From a virus: a stretch of DNA of 30,724 nt. Position 1 is the stretch's first letter. Each line of letters starts with the position of its first letter. Below the pieces are notes generated by a model. It saw nothing but the letters and a program-made list of their open reading frames with translations, was not told the DNA's origin and ran no database searches. A program made the translations under genes and the position numbers. Positions 8,373-16,854 of the stretch are shown one piece after another. The stretch is taken from positions 1-30,724 of the IMG/VR virus record IMGVR_UViG_3300035688_000172. One strand, 5' to 3'.

Positions 8373-9799
8373 TGTCCTACCTCTGTGCCAGGACTAACCG
8401 TAGCCTCAGCTAAGTTGATGGTAAACGGCACAGGGTCAGTAAGTGAAAACTGAAACACAAAGTCTCTTGCAGACCCAAGTTGATCCCAAATGACGCGCCT
8501 TTGATACTCCCCTATCCTGCCCATACTAGCCCATCGCTCAGGACCAAAGGTTTTCCCATTGTCCTTGCTTATCTTTAGCATGAGTTGCGGATTAGACCCT
8601 TGACCCACAGACAGAAGAGTAGAGCCAGTGTCCATTTCGAGCACGAGTTCAGATACACCAAACTCATTGCCATCTAGCCGAACGTGGCGGCTCGTAGCTA
8701 TTCGCTTAATGGGAGTTCCATTGTCTGTATACTGGCTGTTCCTAAGCTGATAGATCGTGCCAGTAGTAGAGTCACAGATATAATTCTTGGTGTTGAACAC
8801 TACGCTCAAGTTTCCAAAGTGCCGAGTGTAATCCGTCACTCCCGTTTGTGTCTCAAACCAGAAGCCTGTAGATGCGTCGAACAAGAATGACCGCCCCGCA
8901 GATGGAAACGTAAGCTGATACATGGGGTGCCCATCTATCATATACGTCAGCGCCACTGCGTCACTATAGACTGGAAATCCTGTGATAATGTTCTCAAGGT
9001 CCGAATTGCTGACCCTAGTCGGCACGTAGCCATGCAGCATCAGCACTTGGATTCCACCCTGCGGATTTTGCCCAAGGAAAATCATCGTGTTGTTGAGCGC
9101 CGCCCTGCTCCAAATAGCGGCTAGCCCCCATGTCTGCGATGCACCATTGATGCGTTGGTATGGGTTAGGCGCTGCGCCCACATCCTGCCAGAACTCTATG
9201 CTCTGCACACCCCACAACACCAGAGCGCCGTTCAGAACGTCAACTGCAACGAGATTATCACTCGTATTTTCCTTCGCACCAAAGATAGCCGGGGTCCACA
9301 ATGAACTATTCAACTGCTCACTAACGTAGAAAATACGGCTATTCGGCGCGCCTGCAATAGATCGGCTATCTAGGGTACAGATTGTTCTGCACCCATTGGG
9401 GAAGTTGACATCTGCAATGAGTGTGGGCGCTCCAGACGGGAGGGTAAGATAGTACCCCCGAACTCCATCCACTAGAGTAAGTTGAAGCGAATTGTCGTCT
9501 ACATCAACATACTGCCCACTATTGATTATCGTGCCGAGCAGCACGCTTGTCAGGTCAGAGGCGACCTGAAATACACTGCTCCCCGCCACTACATACAGAT
9601 AGTCGCCAACTACCCGCCATCCCCGAATAGGTTGATCCGGAACACTTGCAGCCGCGAATGCTCCTGGCGTGCCGCGCAGAACAATCTTCGTCTTGTCTTC
9701 ATCTTGACGGACATCGTAGAAGCAGTTTACTCTCCTCTGTGCTGACACAGAGGAGCTGAGTGACTTTAAGCTAGACCCGAACAAAGGAATTGGGCGCAT
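8369..9799 (-). CDS. P22 gp10-like tail adaptor / packaged DNA stabilisation protein
   Basis: The 476-residue protein starts three bases after the upstream stop. Its N-terminus (MRPIPLFGSS, then SAQRRVNCFYD, LRGTPG) and the repeated beta-rich pattern (GDYLYVVAGSSVFQV, DSRSIAGAPNSRIFYVSEQLN, LWGVQSIEFWQDVG, FLGQNPQGGIQVLMLHGY) fit the gp10 family of P22-like phages. In P22 this protein forms a hexameric adaptor ring below gp4, closes the portal and retains DNA; its length (about 470 aa) is the same. The gene lies directly after the gp4-like gene, as in P22. Confidence rests on pattern and order, not on an alignment. Confidence 0.75.
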   Translation of the reverse strand: MRPIPLFGSSLKSLSSSVSAQRRVNCFYDVRQDEDKTKIVLRGTPGAFAAASVPDQPIRGWRVVGDYLYVVAGSSVFQVASDLTSVLLGTIINSGQYVDVDDNSLQLTLVDGVRGYYLTLPSGAPTLIADVNFPNGCRTICTLDSRSIAGAPNSRIFYVSEQLNSSLWTPAIFGAKENTSDNLVAVDVLNGALVLWGVQSIEFWQDVGAAPNPYQRINGASQTWGLAAIWSRAALNNTMIFLGQNPQGGIQVLMLHGYVPTRVSNSDLENIITGFPVYSDAVALTYMIDGHPMYQLTFPSAGRSFLFDASTGFWFETQTGVTDYTRHFGNLSVVFNTKNYICDSTTGTIYQLRNSQYTDNGTPIKRIATSRHVRLDGNEFGVSELVLEMDTGSTLLSVGQGSNPQLMLKISKDNGKTFGPERWASMGRIGEYQRRVIWDQLGSARDFVFQFSLTDPVPFTINLAEATVSPGTEVGQ

Positions 9800-10759
9800 T
9801 TAGTCCTCCGCACCGGGCTGGAAGTATATGCCAGTCTTCTCCGCATCCTTTTGTTGAGCAATCCTCAGGGCAGTAATGAAGTTCTCTCCCATAAGTGGGG
9901 TCCACGGCCTGTTGAACTGCGGACATATATTCTTCGCCAGTCCCCAACACAGAGGCAGATACCACTCTTGCGGAAAATACGGATTATCCAGCGCAGTATT
10001 GAAATCTTGCACAGGCTCCATATAGGTCAGGGCGAGATGCTTAGTGACGTCCTGAGACGCCCCTGCGTCGGTATACAAGAATGAGTTTCCTAGTTGATTC
10101 TCATAGTAAATTGCAGTGGGGTCTTGAAGATTTGTTGAGTCAGCCTTGTTTGGCAGAAAATCGTAGTCCTGCACAGTCATCATCCTCAAGGGCGTATCGC
10201 TGAAGTTTGTGTCCCGAAGCACAGCGGTCTCGATGAACAGAGGCTGCTGAGCAATAGTTTGGAAAACAAAGACTTGCGCGTTCGCGGCTGCTTGGCTAGG
10301 AAGACCCGCAGTAATCGTAATCGTAACCGAAGGAGCAGTGGCTACAGTCGTCCAATACAGCGCCCCGCTATCAAGCACAATGCCGATATAGTATCCTACA
10401 GCTACTCCAGAAATGCTAGACAACACGAGTGTTGTCGCAGCAGGCGCTGCCGTAGCGGTAAGAGTCGGATAGACATAGTCATTAGTCCACCCCGTCGTGC
10501 TGCCAGGACCAATCACATATCTGCCAGTGTTGTTCTGAAGAAATAGATGCCCATGCTTACGGGTCCACATCTTCAAACCGGGAGCAAAGTCTACCTTGCC
10601 CATCCACTGCTTAACCATCATGTTGAGAGCAATACCAATGTCCTGCGTCTGGACAGCAGTGGGGCTCTCATAAGGATCTAGCTTGCCAATATTCAGCATA
10701 GCTTGCCGAATAATGTCGTCGCGGGTTACTGCGAACGCATAGGTGCCAGAAGTACTCAT
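9800..10759 (-). CDS. P22 gp4-like head completion / tail accessory protein
   Basis: The N-terminus reads VTRDDIIRQAMLNIGKLDPYE, then ALNMMVKQWMGK, the helical start typical of gp4-like head-tail adaptors, which bind under the portal ring. The middle (about 90-160) is a Thr/Ala/Val-rich beta insertion, and the C-terminal part is helical with an aromatic-rich stretch (NPYFPQEWYLPLCWGLAKN). At 319 residues it is longer than P22 gp4 (about 166 aa); the beta insertion and C-terminal extension account for this. Its start overlaps the stop of the glycosyltransferase gene (ATGA), and it is followed directly by the gp10-like gene. Confidence 0.7.
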   Translation of the reverse strand: MSTSGTYAFAVTRDDIIRQAMLNIGKLDPYESPTAVQTQDIGIALNMMVKQWMGKVDFAPGLKMWTRKHGHLFLQNNTGRYVIGPGSTTGWTNDYVYPTLTATAAPAATTLVLSSISGVAVGYYIGIVLDSGALYWTTVATAPSVTITITAGLPSQAAANAQVFVFQTIAQQPLFIETAVLRDTNFSDTPLRMMTVQDYDFLPNKADSTNLQDPTAIYYENQLGNSFLYTDAGASQDVTKHLALTYMEPVQDFNTALDNPYFPQEWYLPLCWGLAKNICPQFNRPWTPLMGENFITALRIAQQKDAEKTGIYFQPGAED

Positions 10760-12318
10760 GCCACCTTCTCCTTAGTAAGCTCTAGTAGATGGAAGGCCAC
10801 GGCGTTCCATGCGTCCTCTACAGAAATATCCGCTTGGCACTGCGCTGTGCTAGTCACTGGATCTAATTTGCAGTGCGCCCATCCGTAATGCATCTGGTGA
10901 CAGGCAGGCACACCCGCAGACCGGCCAGGACACTCGGTTTTCTTTGCCCATAGGGCAGATGTATTTACCCAATCTCGGGTCAGGTTCTCTTCGCTGGAGT
11001 GGCTAAGGAAAATGACCTTCGGCATAGGCATGCAGGATGCAGCGTTGAGAACACCAGTCTCAGGCCCAATCACAAGGTCCGCCTGCTCCAAGAACGCCAG
11101 ACTTTGACGGATGGACCACTTACCGCTGGTCTCGGTTACGCGGGGCTCTTTCTCCCACCCTTGCTCCAGTATCACACACTCCGGCCCACCACAGAGGACA
11201 ATCTGAGACGTTGGGAAGTGCAAAAGAGCGCTAGCAATGATATTGTCCAGCCCCGCCCACGTCTTATGGACGCTGCTACCAGACAACGAATACATGATAA
11301 TGGGGCCAGCGCCCATCTTTGCGCGCTCTTTCCTGGCCCACCCCTTCTCCTCCAATGTGGCATAGAATTTGACCTGTGGCTTGTGGGGTACGTCAGCAAT
11401 GGCATGCTGGAACTCCAGATAGTTTCGGCTCATCATGCTGTGTCGAACTGCGGGGGACCAAGCATGTTGAGCCCGTCCTGGCATGGCTAGCAAGGAACCC
11501 TCGACCGACTCACTAAGGTTGACAAAGCGGTCGTATTTCTTACGCTGCCATGCCCAGAAATCCCCAAGATTAGTATTGGGTATTTGATCCTTATCAAACA
11601 GAATCATCTGGTCGATGTTAGGGTCAGTCTCGACCACGACACATCCAGGGGGTGCACAATGCAGAGTCACATGGAACCCTTGATCCTTCAACCCTTTGAT
11701 GACGCTGGACGCCTGCATTAAGTCACCAAACGCACCATATCGGACAACTAACGCAGTCTTCGTAGGTTTGGGGCGCTTCCAAGACTCTGAGGTTATGCGC
11801 CCAGGCATCTTCTTGAAGATCAGAAGGAAGCTGTATTCAAAGTCTTCGTTCCGCTCTTGGCATTCAAGCAAGTCCCATCCGTGGGAGGGCATAGCGGCAA
11901 TGACGTCCTTTGGCCGAAAGTCGCGCTTGTGGTCAGGATTGGCTCCCGGCTGGCCCATGTTCGGGTAAAAGTCCGCATGTGGAAGGTACATAATCAGCAG
12001 ACCACCCTGCTTGACAATGCGCCACCATTCACGAAGAGTGGCTCCCATATCCTCCACGTGCTCTAGCGTGTGGCTGCTGTAGACCCAATCCATGGACCCA
12101 CTGGCAAGCATATCTAGCTTTGACACATCTGCAAGAATGTCCGGCTTTTGAGTGAACCCGAACTGAGCGTGGTTCATGTTATCCACACTTATGGCGTGCG
12201 GGAGAATCTTAAAGTCCCCCGCTCCCAAATCAACTCCACGGCCACGCAGATAGGGGGCAACCTCCCAGACGATCTTCTTAGACTCGTTGCACTGCGGATT
12301 GTCAATTTTCCAGACCAT
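10756..12318 (-). CDS. Fusion: SAM-dependent methyltransferase plus family 9 glycosyltransferase
   Basis: Residues 1-170 form a class I methyltransferase: SAM-binding motif RGVDLGAGD at 27-35, the acidic VDN at 45-47, and VYSSHTLEHVED at 79-90. Residues 188-515 read as a GT-B fold of the heptosyltransferase family (GT9): TALVVRYGAFGDLMQASSVIKGL at the N-domain, SLSGSSVHKTW near 344-354, IVLCGG at 373-378, and the signature DLVIGPETGVLNAASCMPMPKVIF at 414-437. GT9 enzymes usually move heptose or related sugars from nucleotide donors onto lipopolysaccharide; the acceptor here is unknown. The start overlaps the stop of the TylF-like gene (TAATG) and the end overlaps the gp4-like gene, so it is expressed with virion genes. 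Modification of a virion protein or of host glycan is inference. Confidence 0.82.
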   Translation of the reverse strand: MVWKIDNPQCNESKKIVWEVAPYLRGRGVDLGAGDFKILPHAISVDNMNHAQFGFTQKPDILADVSKLDMLASGSMDWVYSSHTLEHVEDMGATLREWWRIVKQGGLLIMYLPHADFYPNMGQPGANPDHKRDFRPKDVIAAMPSHGWDLLECQERNEDFEYSFLLIFKKMPGRITSESWKRPKPTKTALVVRYGAFGDLMQASSVIKGLKDQGFHVTLHCAPPGCVVVETDPNIDQMILFDKDQIPNTNLGDFWAWQRKKYDRFVNLSESVEGSLLAMPGRAQHAWSPAVRHSMMSRNYLEFQHAIADVPHKPQVKFYATLEEKGWARKERAKMGAGPIIMYSLSGSSVHKTWAGLDNIIASALLHFPTSQIVLCGGPECVILEQGWEKEPRVTETSGKWSIRQSLAFLEQADLVIGPETGVLNAASCMPMPKVIFLSHSSEENLTRDWVNTSALWAKKTECPGRSAGVPACHQMHYGWAHCKLDPVTSTAQCQADISVEDAWNAVAFHLLELTKEKVA

Positions 12319-12860
12319 TATCTTGTCTCCGTTACACCAGCACGAATCAGAACCTTGTTGCTCTTTGTGGCCTCAGTGATCACGAAGTGTTCGTCTACTG
12401 CGCGGGTAGCTCCCTCAAGACACGCATAGTCATCGAACACTATCATGCCTCCAGGGAGTAGTTTTGGGTACAGGTGCGTGATCACGTCCTTAACTGCTTG
12501 GTATTGATCACAATCGCAATGGACAAATGATATAGGCCCCATTTCCACAAGGGTATCAGGAAACACGCCCTTGCAGAAAATGGCGTCGGGTATAGCCGCC
12601 CGCACTTCCGCCTCGTTGACGTCCGAAAAATCGCCAACCACATGAGTATCTCCCTTCTCCACATTTCGATATGGAATACCAGTGAACGTGTCATACAAGT
12701 AGAGTGGAACGCCGCGCACTCGGGCTAGGGCCGCAAGCTGCCACGCCGTTCCCCCTCGGTATACACCTACCTCAACGATACATCCTTCTAGTGGGGTTGT
12801 TGAAGCGGCGAGGATCATACTCTCCTGCGCATCTTCTCCAACTAGAGAAAGTGGTTTCAC
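12318..12860 (-). CDS. TylF-like SAM-dependent O-methyltransferase
   Basis: The start is GTG 12860 with AGGAG upstream and a GTGA overlap with the previous stop. Motif I is GCIVEVGVYRGGTAW (26-40), followed by LYLYDTFTGIP (53-63), SFVHCDCDQYQAVKDV (111-126) and GGMIVFDDYACLEGATRAVDEHF (137-159). This order, with the paired acidic residues DCD and DDY that bind metal in the family, fits macrocin-type (TylF) sugar O-methyltransferases. The length of 180 residues is short compared with about 250 for TylF, so the N-terminal cap is reduced. Together with the adjacent methyltransferase-glycosyltransferase fusion it suggests synthesis or decoration of a methylated sugar. Confidence 0.8.
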   Translation of the reverse strand: MKPLSLVGEDAQESMILAASTTPLEGCIVEVGVYRGGTAWQLAALARVRGVPLYLYDTFTGIPYRNVEKGDTHVVGDFSDVNEAEVRAAIPDAIFCKGVFPDTLVEMGPISFVHCDCDQYQAVKDVITHLYPKLLPGGMIVFDDYACLEGATRAVDEHFVITEATKSNKVLIRAGVTETR

Positions 12861-13222
12861 GCCATCTCCTCATCTGGCAATTTCCACATTTCGTTGCCCT
12901 TATAGGTGAACTTGTGTACTTTCAACTCTAAGGCTGCATCACGCACGCTATCCCAAAACTGAAGGTTGTTTTCTGACTCTTTGTACACGACAGCCTTAGA
13001 AAGTGGTCCTTCCTTCAGCACATTTCTAAGAAAAAGCATCGCACCAGCAAGACTATCAGTCATTATGCGGGAACTATCCTCAACCTGCACACTGGCTGCG
13101 ACTGTCTTAGGTGTGCCAATCAGCTCATCATTTCCCGCATACAGAAGCCCATTTTGCTCATACCGAGCAATGGAGTGGCCAACAATCGTGGCATAGGGGC
13201 GCTCTCGGTCTAGTTTGCTCAC
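12857..13222 (-). CDS. Hypothetical protein, 121 aa
   Basis: The frame starts with GTG 13222, which has AGGAG six bases upstream, and ends in a GTGA overlap with the TylF-like gene. The N-terminus (PYATIVGHSIARYEQNGLLYAGNDE) is beta-like, the middle is helical and the C-terminus is acidic (KLPDEEMA). No motif or family is recognised. The tight coupling to the methyltransferases suggests it belongs to the same accessory cassette. Confidence 0.6.
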   Translation of the reverse strand: MSKLDRERPYATIVGHSIARYEQNGLLYAGNDELIGTPKTVAASVQVEDSSRIMTDSLAGAMLFLRNVLKEGPLSKAVVYKESENNLQFWDSVRDAALELKVHKFTYKGNEMWKLPDEEMA

Positions 13223-13230
13223 GTTAACTC

Positions 13231-13482
13231 CTAAGCTGCAAAGGTAGAGGCCTGCTTTATCTTGTCCAGGACTACACTTTTCGCGTCCTGTAGGTCAGCC
13301 AGCATGCGACCTTTCGTGAAAGACACTAGGGGGTGCTTGATTTCCTCAGCAAGCGCAAGCAAGAAGTCGTCGAGCGAACACTCAAGCGAGATACCCTCAT
13401 CGCGGATAGTAACCACGATTGTTGGGTTATCCCAATGCCGAGAAATTACCAGCGATTGCTTCCGGATTTCACTGCCATCCAT
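13231..13482 (-). CDS. Hypothetical protein, 83 aa
   Basis: ATG 13482 was chosen because AGGAG lies five to six bases before it and it is the first start after the upstream stop. The sequence has a beta-like N-terminal part (SLVISRHWDNPTIVVTIRDEGISLECSL) and a helical acidic part (DDFLLALAEEI, then LADLQDAKSVVLDKIKQA). No family is recognised. Such small mixed alpha-beta proteins are common between phage structural genes. Confidence 0.6.
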   Translation of the reverse strand: MDGSEIRKQSLVISRHWDNPTIVVTIRDEGISLECSLDDFLLALAEEIKHPLVSFTKGRMLADLQDAKSVVLDKIKQASTFAA

Positions 13483-13490
13483 ACTATCTC

Positions 13491-13844
13491 CTATTGTGCT
13501 GTGAGTGACGCCGGTGCGGACGGTGCGCTTTGCGGAAAGGTCTTGCACGCTTCGTTGGAAGGCACGCTCTCCAACGAGTTAAGGGCCGAGGTGACGTTCC
13601 AGCAGTAGGTCTTGCCTGAGAGCAGGCCGGTGTTGATCGTGACCGTGGTGGCGCTCACGTTCGGACCTTTGACCTTAGCCGCTCCCTGCAGACCTTGGTA
13701 CACGTTGAACGTCAGGCCAGCGCCGATCGGCGTGCCGTCCTCGTAGGTCGTTGGTGCGGTCCACGCGAGTACAGCCTGATTCGCCGCGTAGGCCGGAATA
13801 GCAGCCACAAGTGCGAGAGAGAGTGCGAGAATACTGTGTTTCAT
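13491..13844 (-). CDS. Exported fibronectin type III-like protein with signal peptide
   Basis: ATG 13844 has AAGGA upstream and yields 117 residues. Residues 1-20 are a textbook Sec signal peptide: a basic start (MKH), a hydrophobic core (SILALSLALVAAIP) and an AYA cleavage site. The mature part looks like one fibronectin III-like domain (AVLAWTAPTTYEDGTPI, FNVYQGLQG, LLSGKTYCWNVTSAL), with two cysteines at 81 and 100 that could form a disulfide in the periplasm. An exported protein within a virion operon suggests action at the host envelope, or a virion protein that borrowed the domain. G+C is higher (37 of 60 at 13621-13680) than in the next gene (26 of 60 at 13441-13500), which hints at separate origin. 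Confidence 0.72.
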   Translation of the reverse strand: MKHSILALSLALVAAIPAYAANQAVLAWTAPTTYEDGTPIGAGLTFNVYQGLQGAAKVKGPNVSATTVTINTGLLSGKTYCWNVTSALNSLESVPSNEACKTFPQSAPSAPASLTAQ

Positions 13845-13885
13845 GATAATCCTTAGGTTGAACTTCACAGAGACATGGATGCTTA

Positions 13886-14689
13886 TTAGGCGCCCAGATA
13901 ATAACTAACGTTGACCCGACCCAATACCGCAAGACCAGCAGCCGCCGCTACGACTGTCGTCGCCGTACCTGCGACCGAAGACTTCAGCGGTGTGGTTGGG
14001 GTATAGTTTACATCTTCTTGCGTGCCCCCTGCAACCATTGCATTACCTACCGACCACGCTGGAGTACCCGGTAGATTCGTGCTAGTGTGAATGAGCGTCG
14101 CTGTACCCGCAAGTGCTGCCGTGGCATTGCGCACGATGTTGATGTGCGTAATATAGTGGAACAACCCCGCCACAGCAGGAAGCGTCGCCGTTGCGGCAGT
14201 GTTCGCCGCAGCAGTAGCCGTAACATGAAGATTGGAGGGAAGGAGGCGTACATTGATAATCTCATCCGCCGCGCTACCCCGCAGAGTAACTATGATATTC
14301 CCCGAAGTATATGCGGAAACCCTTATCCGCATACGGCGGAATCCACTAACTCCAACAATATATGTGCCGGAAGTAGTTGTAGCAACTACGACACTAGCAA
14401 CGAATGTTTCTTGAACAATGGCAGCAACAAGGAGTTGCTGCTCTGCAAACATTGGCAGCGCGAAGTAATTCGTACCATCTACAGTAGCTTCCGCAACTAC
14501 TGTAAGAGCACCAGCCGCAGTCCGTATGTCTACGCGGACAACTGCCTTACCCTGAATATCAATGAGGGACTCAGCATTAAGTGCTGCGAGTGTAGCTGAT
14601 GCTGCACGAGCATCTGTCAGCGTCTCACCAGTAATAGAGTCAAGCGACCCTTGGAATGGGTTGCCGCGTGCGTCGAGAATTTGAGACAT
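13886..14689 (-). CDS. Beta-rich putative structural protein, 267 aa
   Basis: The start has AGGG about six bases upstream and lies three bases after the previous stop. The sequence is Ala/Thr/Val-rich with alternating hydrophobic positions and almost no cysteine (IIVTLRGSAADEIINVRLLP, ITHINIVRNATAALAGTATLIHTS), as in beta-sandwich virion proteins. The C-terminal part (PLKSSVAGTATTVVAAAAGLAVLGRVNVSYYLG) is hydrophobic. No specific family is recognised; position after the repeat protein suggests a fibre-associated or decoration component. Confidence 0.55.
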   Translation of the reverse strand: MSQILDARGNPFQGSLDSITGETLTDARAASATLAALNAESLIDIQGKAVVRVDIRTAAGALTVVAEATVDGTNYFALPMFAEQQLLVAAIVQETFVASVVVATTTSGTYIVGVSGFRRMRIRVSAYTSGNIIVTLRGSAADEIINVRLLPSNLHVTATAAANTAATATLPAVAGLFHYITHINIVRNATAALAGTATLIHTSTNLPGTPAWSVGNAMVAGGTQEDVNYTPTTPLKSSVAGTATTVVAAAAGLAVLGRVNVSYYLGA

Positions 14690-14692
14690 GAT

Positions 14693-15121
14693 TTACCCTA
14701 TCAAGTAGTTGATCTTGTAGCTGCCACCGATTCTGTGTATGAAGTCTCTAGCAGAGACTCGCACCACCATAGATCCAGCAGCAGGCACAGCATTGAACTC
14801 CACGTCATCGAAATCTGGCGTGTTTTCGTCGGCATCTGTGATGTTACCCCACCCAACGATTACTTTCGACGTGCCGCTGATATTAGCGTCTGTCACAGTG
14901 ACTTCAGCATACTGAGTATTATAGGGTATGCCTGTCAGCGTAGCCGCCACCTGTGATACGCTGCCAACACCACCCCCAGGCACATTCACCACGGTAGGGT
15001 TGATGCCTGACGCAGTGACGCCCGCGCCCGTGAAGTTCAAGCTTGTCGTAGTACCAAGCGGCGTTCCCTCGTCTTGCGTAGCTACGCCACCGCCGCTCGA
15101 TGCTGGTGGAAACAGAGGCAT
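14693..15121 (-). CDS. Putative structural protein, 142 aa
   Basis: ATG 15121 overlaps the upstream TAA by one base (TAATG), which argues against a longer form starting at 15166. The N-terminus is a Gly/Ser/Thr-rich linker (PPASSGGGVATQDEGTPLG, SLNFTGAGVTASG) of the type seen in phage fibres just before a folded domain. Residues from about 75 form a compact beta domain (YAEVTVTDANISGTSKVIVGW, MVVRVSARDFIHRIGGSYKINYLIG). The last part resembles small C-terminal domains of tail fibres. No enzyme motif. Confidence 0.55.
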   Translation of the reverse strand: MPLFPPASSGGGVATQDEGTPLGTTTSLNFTGAGVTASGINPTVVNVPGGGVGSVSQVAATLTGIPYNTQYAEVTVTDANISGTSKVIVGWGNITDADENTPDFDDVEFNAVPAAGSMVVRVSARDFIHRIGGSYKINYLIG

Positions 15122-16845
15122 TAGGTAATCTCCCCGACGCGAGCACTGCCTGTAGCAGATGCCCATATGCCTCTAATCGCACCTGTGTAGCCGAAGGGCA
15201 CTTCATAATACGCGTCCGCCACCATCTTTACCGTGAAGTCAGTCGTAGACGCAGCAGCAGTACCGAGCGATAGATACAAGATTGCCGCAGAGTCATTGTA
15301 GACCGTAGCTCCTAGTCGGTTAGCGTTCGACGCCAGAATGAGAGTATCCGCCGCAGCGCCCGCAACGCTAGTTCGCGCATTGGCTGTAGATCGTGTTTCT
15401 TTGGTCGGTACTGGCGTGGCGCGAAGTTGAGCGTCTGTAAGGGGACCGGTGACTGCAACCGATCCAGTGATGGTCGTGGACGCAAGACTAACAGGTACAG
15501 CCGACGCCCGCAGTTGAGTATCGGTCAGTGGGCCAGTGACTGCAACCGATCCCGTAATCGTAGTTGATGCCAACGACACGGGCACCGCTGACGCACGAAG
15601 TTGCGTGTCTGTAAGCGGCCCGGTGACTGCTACAGACCCCGTGATGGTAGTAGACGCCAGCGATACGGGTTGCGTAGCCTGCCAGAATGTGCCGCTTACG
15701 GGTTGAGTAGCCTGCCAGAATGTTCCGCTTACTGGCACCGGAGTCAGGCGAAGTTGCGTATCCGTCAGCGGGCCGCTTACGGGCTGAGTAGCCTGCCAGA
15801 ATGTGCCGATAGCGGTAACAGAATCAGTGCCACTGCTCAGCGCCCAGGTTCTGCCTATGCTCCACGCGCCAGACTGCGACACCGACCACGGCGGCGTGCC
15901 TTGCTGAACAGTCCAAGTCCCGGATTGTGTGACGTCTGCGGTCAGTGCGCCACTTGGATTAACCTTTACATCAACGTATCCGCCACCGCCTCCGGTAGTA
16001 ACCCCGACGATGACACCCTTGGTCAGTATGGCAGTATCGTTCGCAGCCAAGGTGTCCGATATCTGCACCTTGTTCTGGGTCATTGCCAGAGACTGATAGA
16101 TGGTTTGCAAGCGCAAGACACCCTGCGCTACGCCACCATTCACAAGCCTTATGCGATAGTATTGCCCGTGCGGCTCGTTCTGAATCGTTATTGCCGTGTT
16201 CGCTGCCAGCGGGATACTATCGGTATAGTCCCAATTCGTGCTATTAGTTGAGTAATCAATAAATACTGTGCCAGCCTTATCGGAAAAGGCCATTATCCCG
16301 ATAGTGGAGTATCCTGTGATGTCCTCAGAAGTACCTGTGAATGTGCCTCCAGCACCGAGAGGAGTAGTGCTGCTATTGTTGGTGGAAATCAGGGCATTCT
16401 GCCCCGCAGGGAAGACCGCACCTGTCCCGGGCTGAACGGGGAGGGCGTTAGTTAGCTCTACACCAACTAGATTCGCACCAGACTTCCATCCCGTATAGCC
16501 CGCGCTCGCTGGAACAGCCGCGCCAGTCGGAGACGCAGCAGCATTGCCGCCAGAGATAGTCCCTGCGGCAAGGTTTACGTTAAGATTACCGGACCCATCA
16601 AGCGAAAGGGCGGATACAACATTTGACGTGTTCTTTCCAAGGGCCACCGTACCCGTTGCCGGGTTGATGGTTGTTCCCTCGGCATATTGCGTTCCGCCGC
16701 CCCCGCCCCCTCCAGCCTGAGTAGCTTTAACCCAGGCAAGACCAATGCTGTCCCAGACTAGGGTCGCTACCTGATTAACGTTTTCGGTCTGTACACCGTT
16801 TGCATCAGTTAGCTGCGTACGATGTATGTACGCACTGAGGGGCAT
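15121..16845 (-). CDS. Repeat-containing fibre-like structural protein, 574 aa
   Basis: I use ATG 16845 (MPLSAYIHRT); an upstream GTG at 16851 is possible and neither has a strong ribosome site. A poly-Gly linker is at about 65-72. The centre is beta-rich and carries a galectin-like or jelly-roll-like pattern (TGYSTIGIMAFSDKAGTVFIDYS). From about 325 the protein becomes repetitive: several GTFWQATQPVSG units, then three tandem 29-residue units beginning LASTTITGSVAVTGPL (bases 15660-15574, 15573-15487, 15486-15400). A conserved beta domain ends the protein (GATVYNDSAAILYLSLGTAAASTTDF). Such repeats are found in phage fibre or head-decoration proteins. Role as a fibre is inference. Confidence 0.6.
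   Translation of the reverse strand: MPLSAYIHRTQLTDANGVQTENVNQVATLVWDSIGLAWVKATQAGGGGGGGTQYAEGTTINPATGTVALGKNTSNVVSALSLDGSGNLNVNLAAGTISGGNAAASPTGAAVPASAGYTGWKSGANLVGVELTNALPVQPGTGAVFPAGQNALISTNNSSTTPLGAGGTFTGTSEDITGYSTIGIMAFSDKAGTVFIDYSTNSTNWDYTDSIPLAANTAITIQNEPHGQYYRIRLVNGGVAQGVLRLQTIYQSLAMTQNKVQISDTLAANDTAILTKGVIVGVTTGGGGGYVDVKVNPSGALTADVTQSGTWTVQQGTPPWSVSQSGAWSIGRTWALSSGTDSVTAIGTFWQATQPVSGPLTDTQLRLTPVPVSGTFWQATQPVSGTFWQATQPVSLASTTITGSVAVTGPLTDTQLRASAVPVSLASTTITGSVAVTGPLTDTQLRASAVPVSLASTTITGSVAVTGPLTDAQLRATPVPTKETRSTANARTSVAGAAADTLILASNANRLGATVYNDSAAILYLSLGTAAASTTDFTVKMVADAYYEVPFGYTGAIRGIWASATGSARVGEIT
15400..15660 (-). repeat. Three tandem 87-bp units encoding 29-residue protein repeats
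   Basis: Three adjoining units of 87 bases encode LASTTITGSVAVTG plus PLTDTQLRASAVPVS with only a few changes in the last copy (TDAQLRATPVPT). The DNA units differ at many third codon positions, for example Leu as CTG, TTG and CTT. The repeat is therefore conserved at the protein level rather than recently duplicated. Confidence 0.85.
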
Positions 16846-16854
16846 TACCACAAC

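Noticed and set aside
15601-16251. Plus-strand frame of 216 codons opposite the repeat protein
   Set aside because: Its peptide repeats come from the protein repeats on the other strand, and no start signal is visible.
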